Positions 57,031 to 57,041 of a DNA stretch of 57,041 bases are shown here, one piece after another. Position 1 is the stretch's first letter, and each line of letters begins with the position of its first letter. This DNA is from Croceicoccus gelatinilyticus (GTDB lineage: Bacteria; Pseudomonadota; Alphaproteobacteria; Sphingomonadales; Sphingomonadaceae), in contig NZ_JAHCBF010000012.1 of assembly GCF_018398395.1 (NCBI RefSeq), forward strand, positions 1-57,041, in the 5' to 3' direction. Made by a program: the position numbers and the translations under genes. Below the pieces are notes generated by a model that saw only the letters and a program-made list of their open reading frames with translations, searched no databases and was not told where the DNA came from.

Positions 57031-57041
57031 ATGAGCGACCT
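57031..57041 (+). CDS. Start of a probable IS5-family transposase, cut by window edge
   Basis: Only ATG AGC GAC CT is seen (Met-Ser-Asp-Leu). The leader GGCTCCGCAAGGAGACTGAAC and this start recall IS5-family transposases beginning MSDLFWL, which are common in sphingomonads. With three and a half codons visible, this rests on my memory of such leaders. Confidence 0.4.

Larger units (their letters stand above)
45915..57041. mobile_element. Integrative mobilizable element 2, partial
   Basis: At least 11.1 kb, starting at the second att copy and open at the right edge. It holds an integrase related to that of element 1, a three-gene SEC-C/nuclease/helicase operon, and a relaxase/RHH/oriT block near-identical to that of element 1, then the likely start of an insertion sequence. 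It sits in tandem after element 1 as if the tRNA target had been used twice. Confidence 0.75.

Overview
The window is a high-GC alphaproteobacterial chromosome segment. Gene content and order suggest Sphingomonadales, probably Erythrobacteraceae: COQ9, a CBP3-type cytochrome bc1 chaperone beside yceD, a retropepsin-like protease, PutA without an N-terminal DNA-binding domain, an EipA/DUF1134 protein and a GFA-family protein. The taxonomic placement is inference from protein families, not from a marker gene.

Positions 1-27.9 kb are ordinary core chromosome. In order: a leftward promoter for a gene outside the window; a periplasmic aspartic protease; an ATM1-type ABC exporter; small GFA and lipoprotein genes; a SulP anion transporter; an MBL-fold hydrolase; an HTH protein; a GNAT enzyme; hslVU; bamE; a bc1 chaperone with yceD; putA with a divergent Lrp-type regulator; a TlpA-like thioredoxin; ssb; feoAB with a Fur-like box; COQ9; an ankyrin protein; a SCO/YcgN/M48-type cluster running into ribD-ribE; an aromatic aminotransferase; and eipA. 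The core ends at tRNA-Ser(GCT), 27886-27977.

From 27.96 kb to the right edge there are two related mobile elements integrated in tandem at the 3' end of that tRNA. Element 1 (27963-45932) is bounded by two copies of an 18-bp att sequence. It carries a P4-type integrase, a membrane-anchored predicted nuclease, a MobF relaxase with a ribbon-helix-helix partner and a likely oriT, an expanded type III restriction-modification cassette (res, mod, DUF4391, SNF2-type helicase), and hipBA under three evenly spaced operators. Element 2 starts at the second att copy (45915) and runs off the window. It carries its own P4-type integrase, a tightly coupled three-gene operon (SEC-C/TPR protein, PD-(D/E)XK nuclease, large SF2 helicase) resembling Hachiman with an extra gene, then a second copy of the relaxase/RHH/oriT block, and what looks like the start of an IS5-family insertion sequence.

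The relaxase/oriT blocks are 3,507-bp direct repeats of exactly equal length, 21,822 bp apart, and are the shared chassis. Each element reads att - terminator - integrase - cargo slot A - relaxase/RHH/oriT - cargo slot B. No conjugation machinery is visible, so these look like integrative mobilizable elements that carry anti-phage cargo. Most of the candidate novelty lies in this right half.
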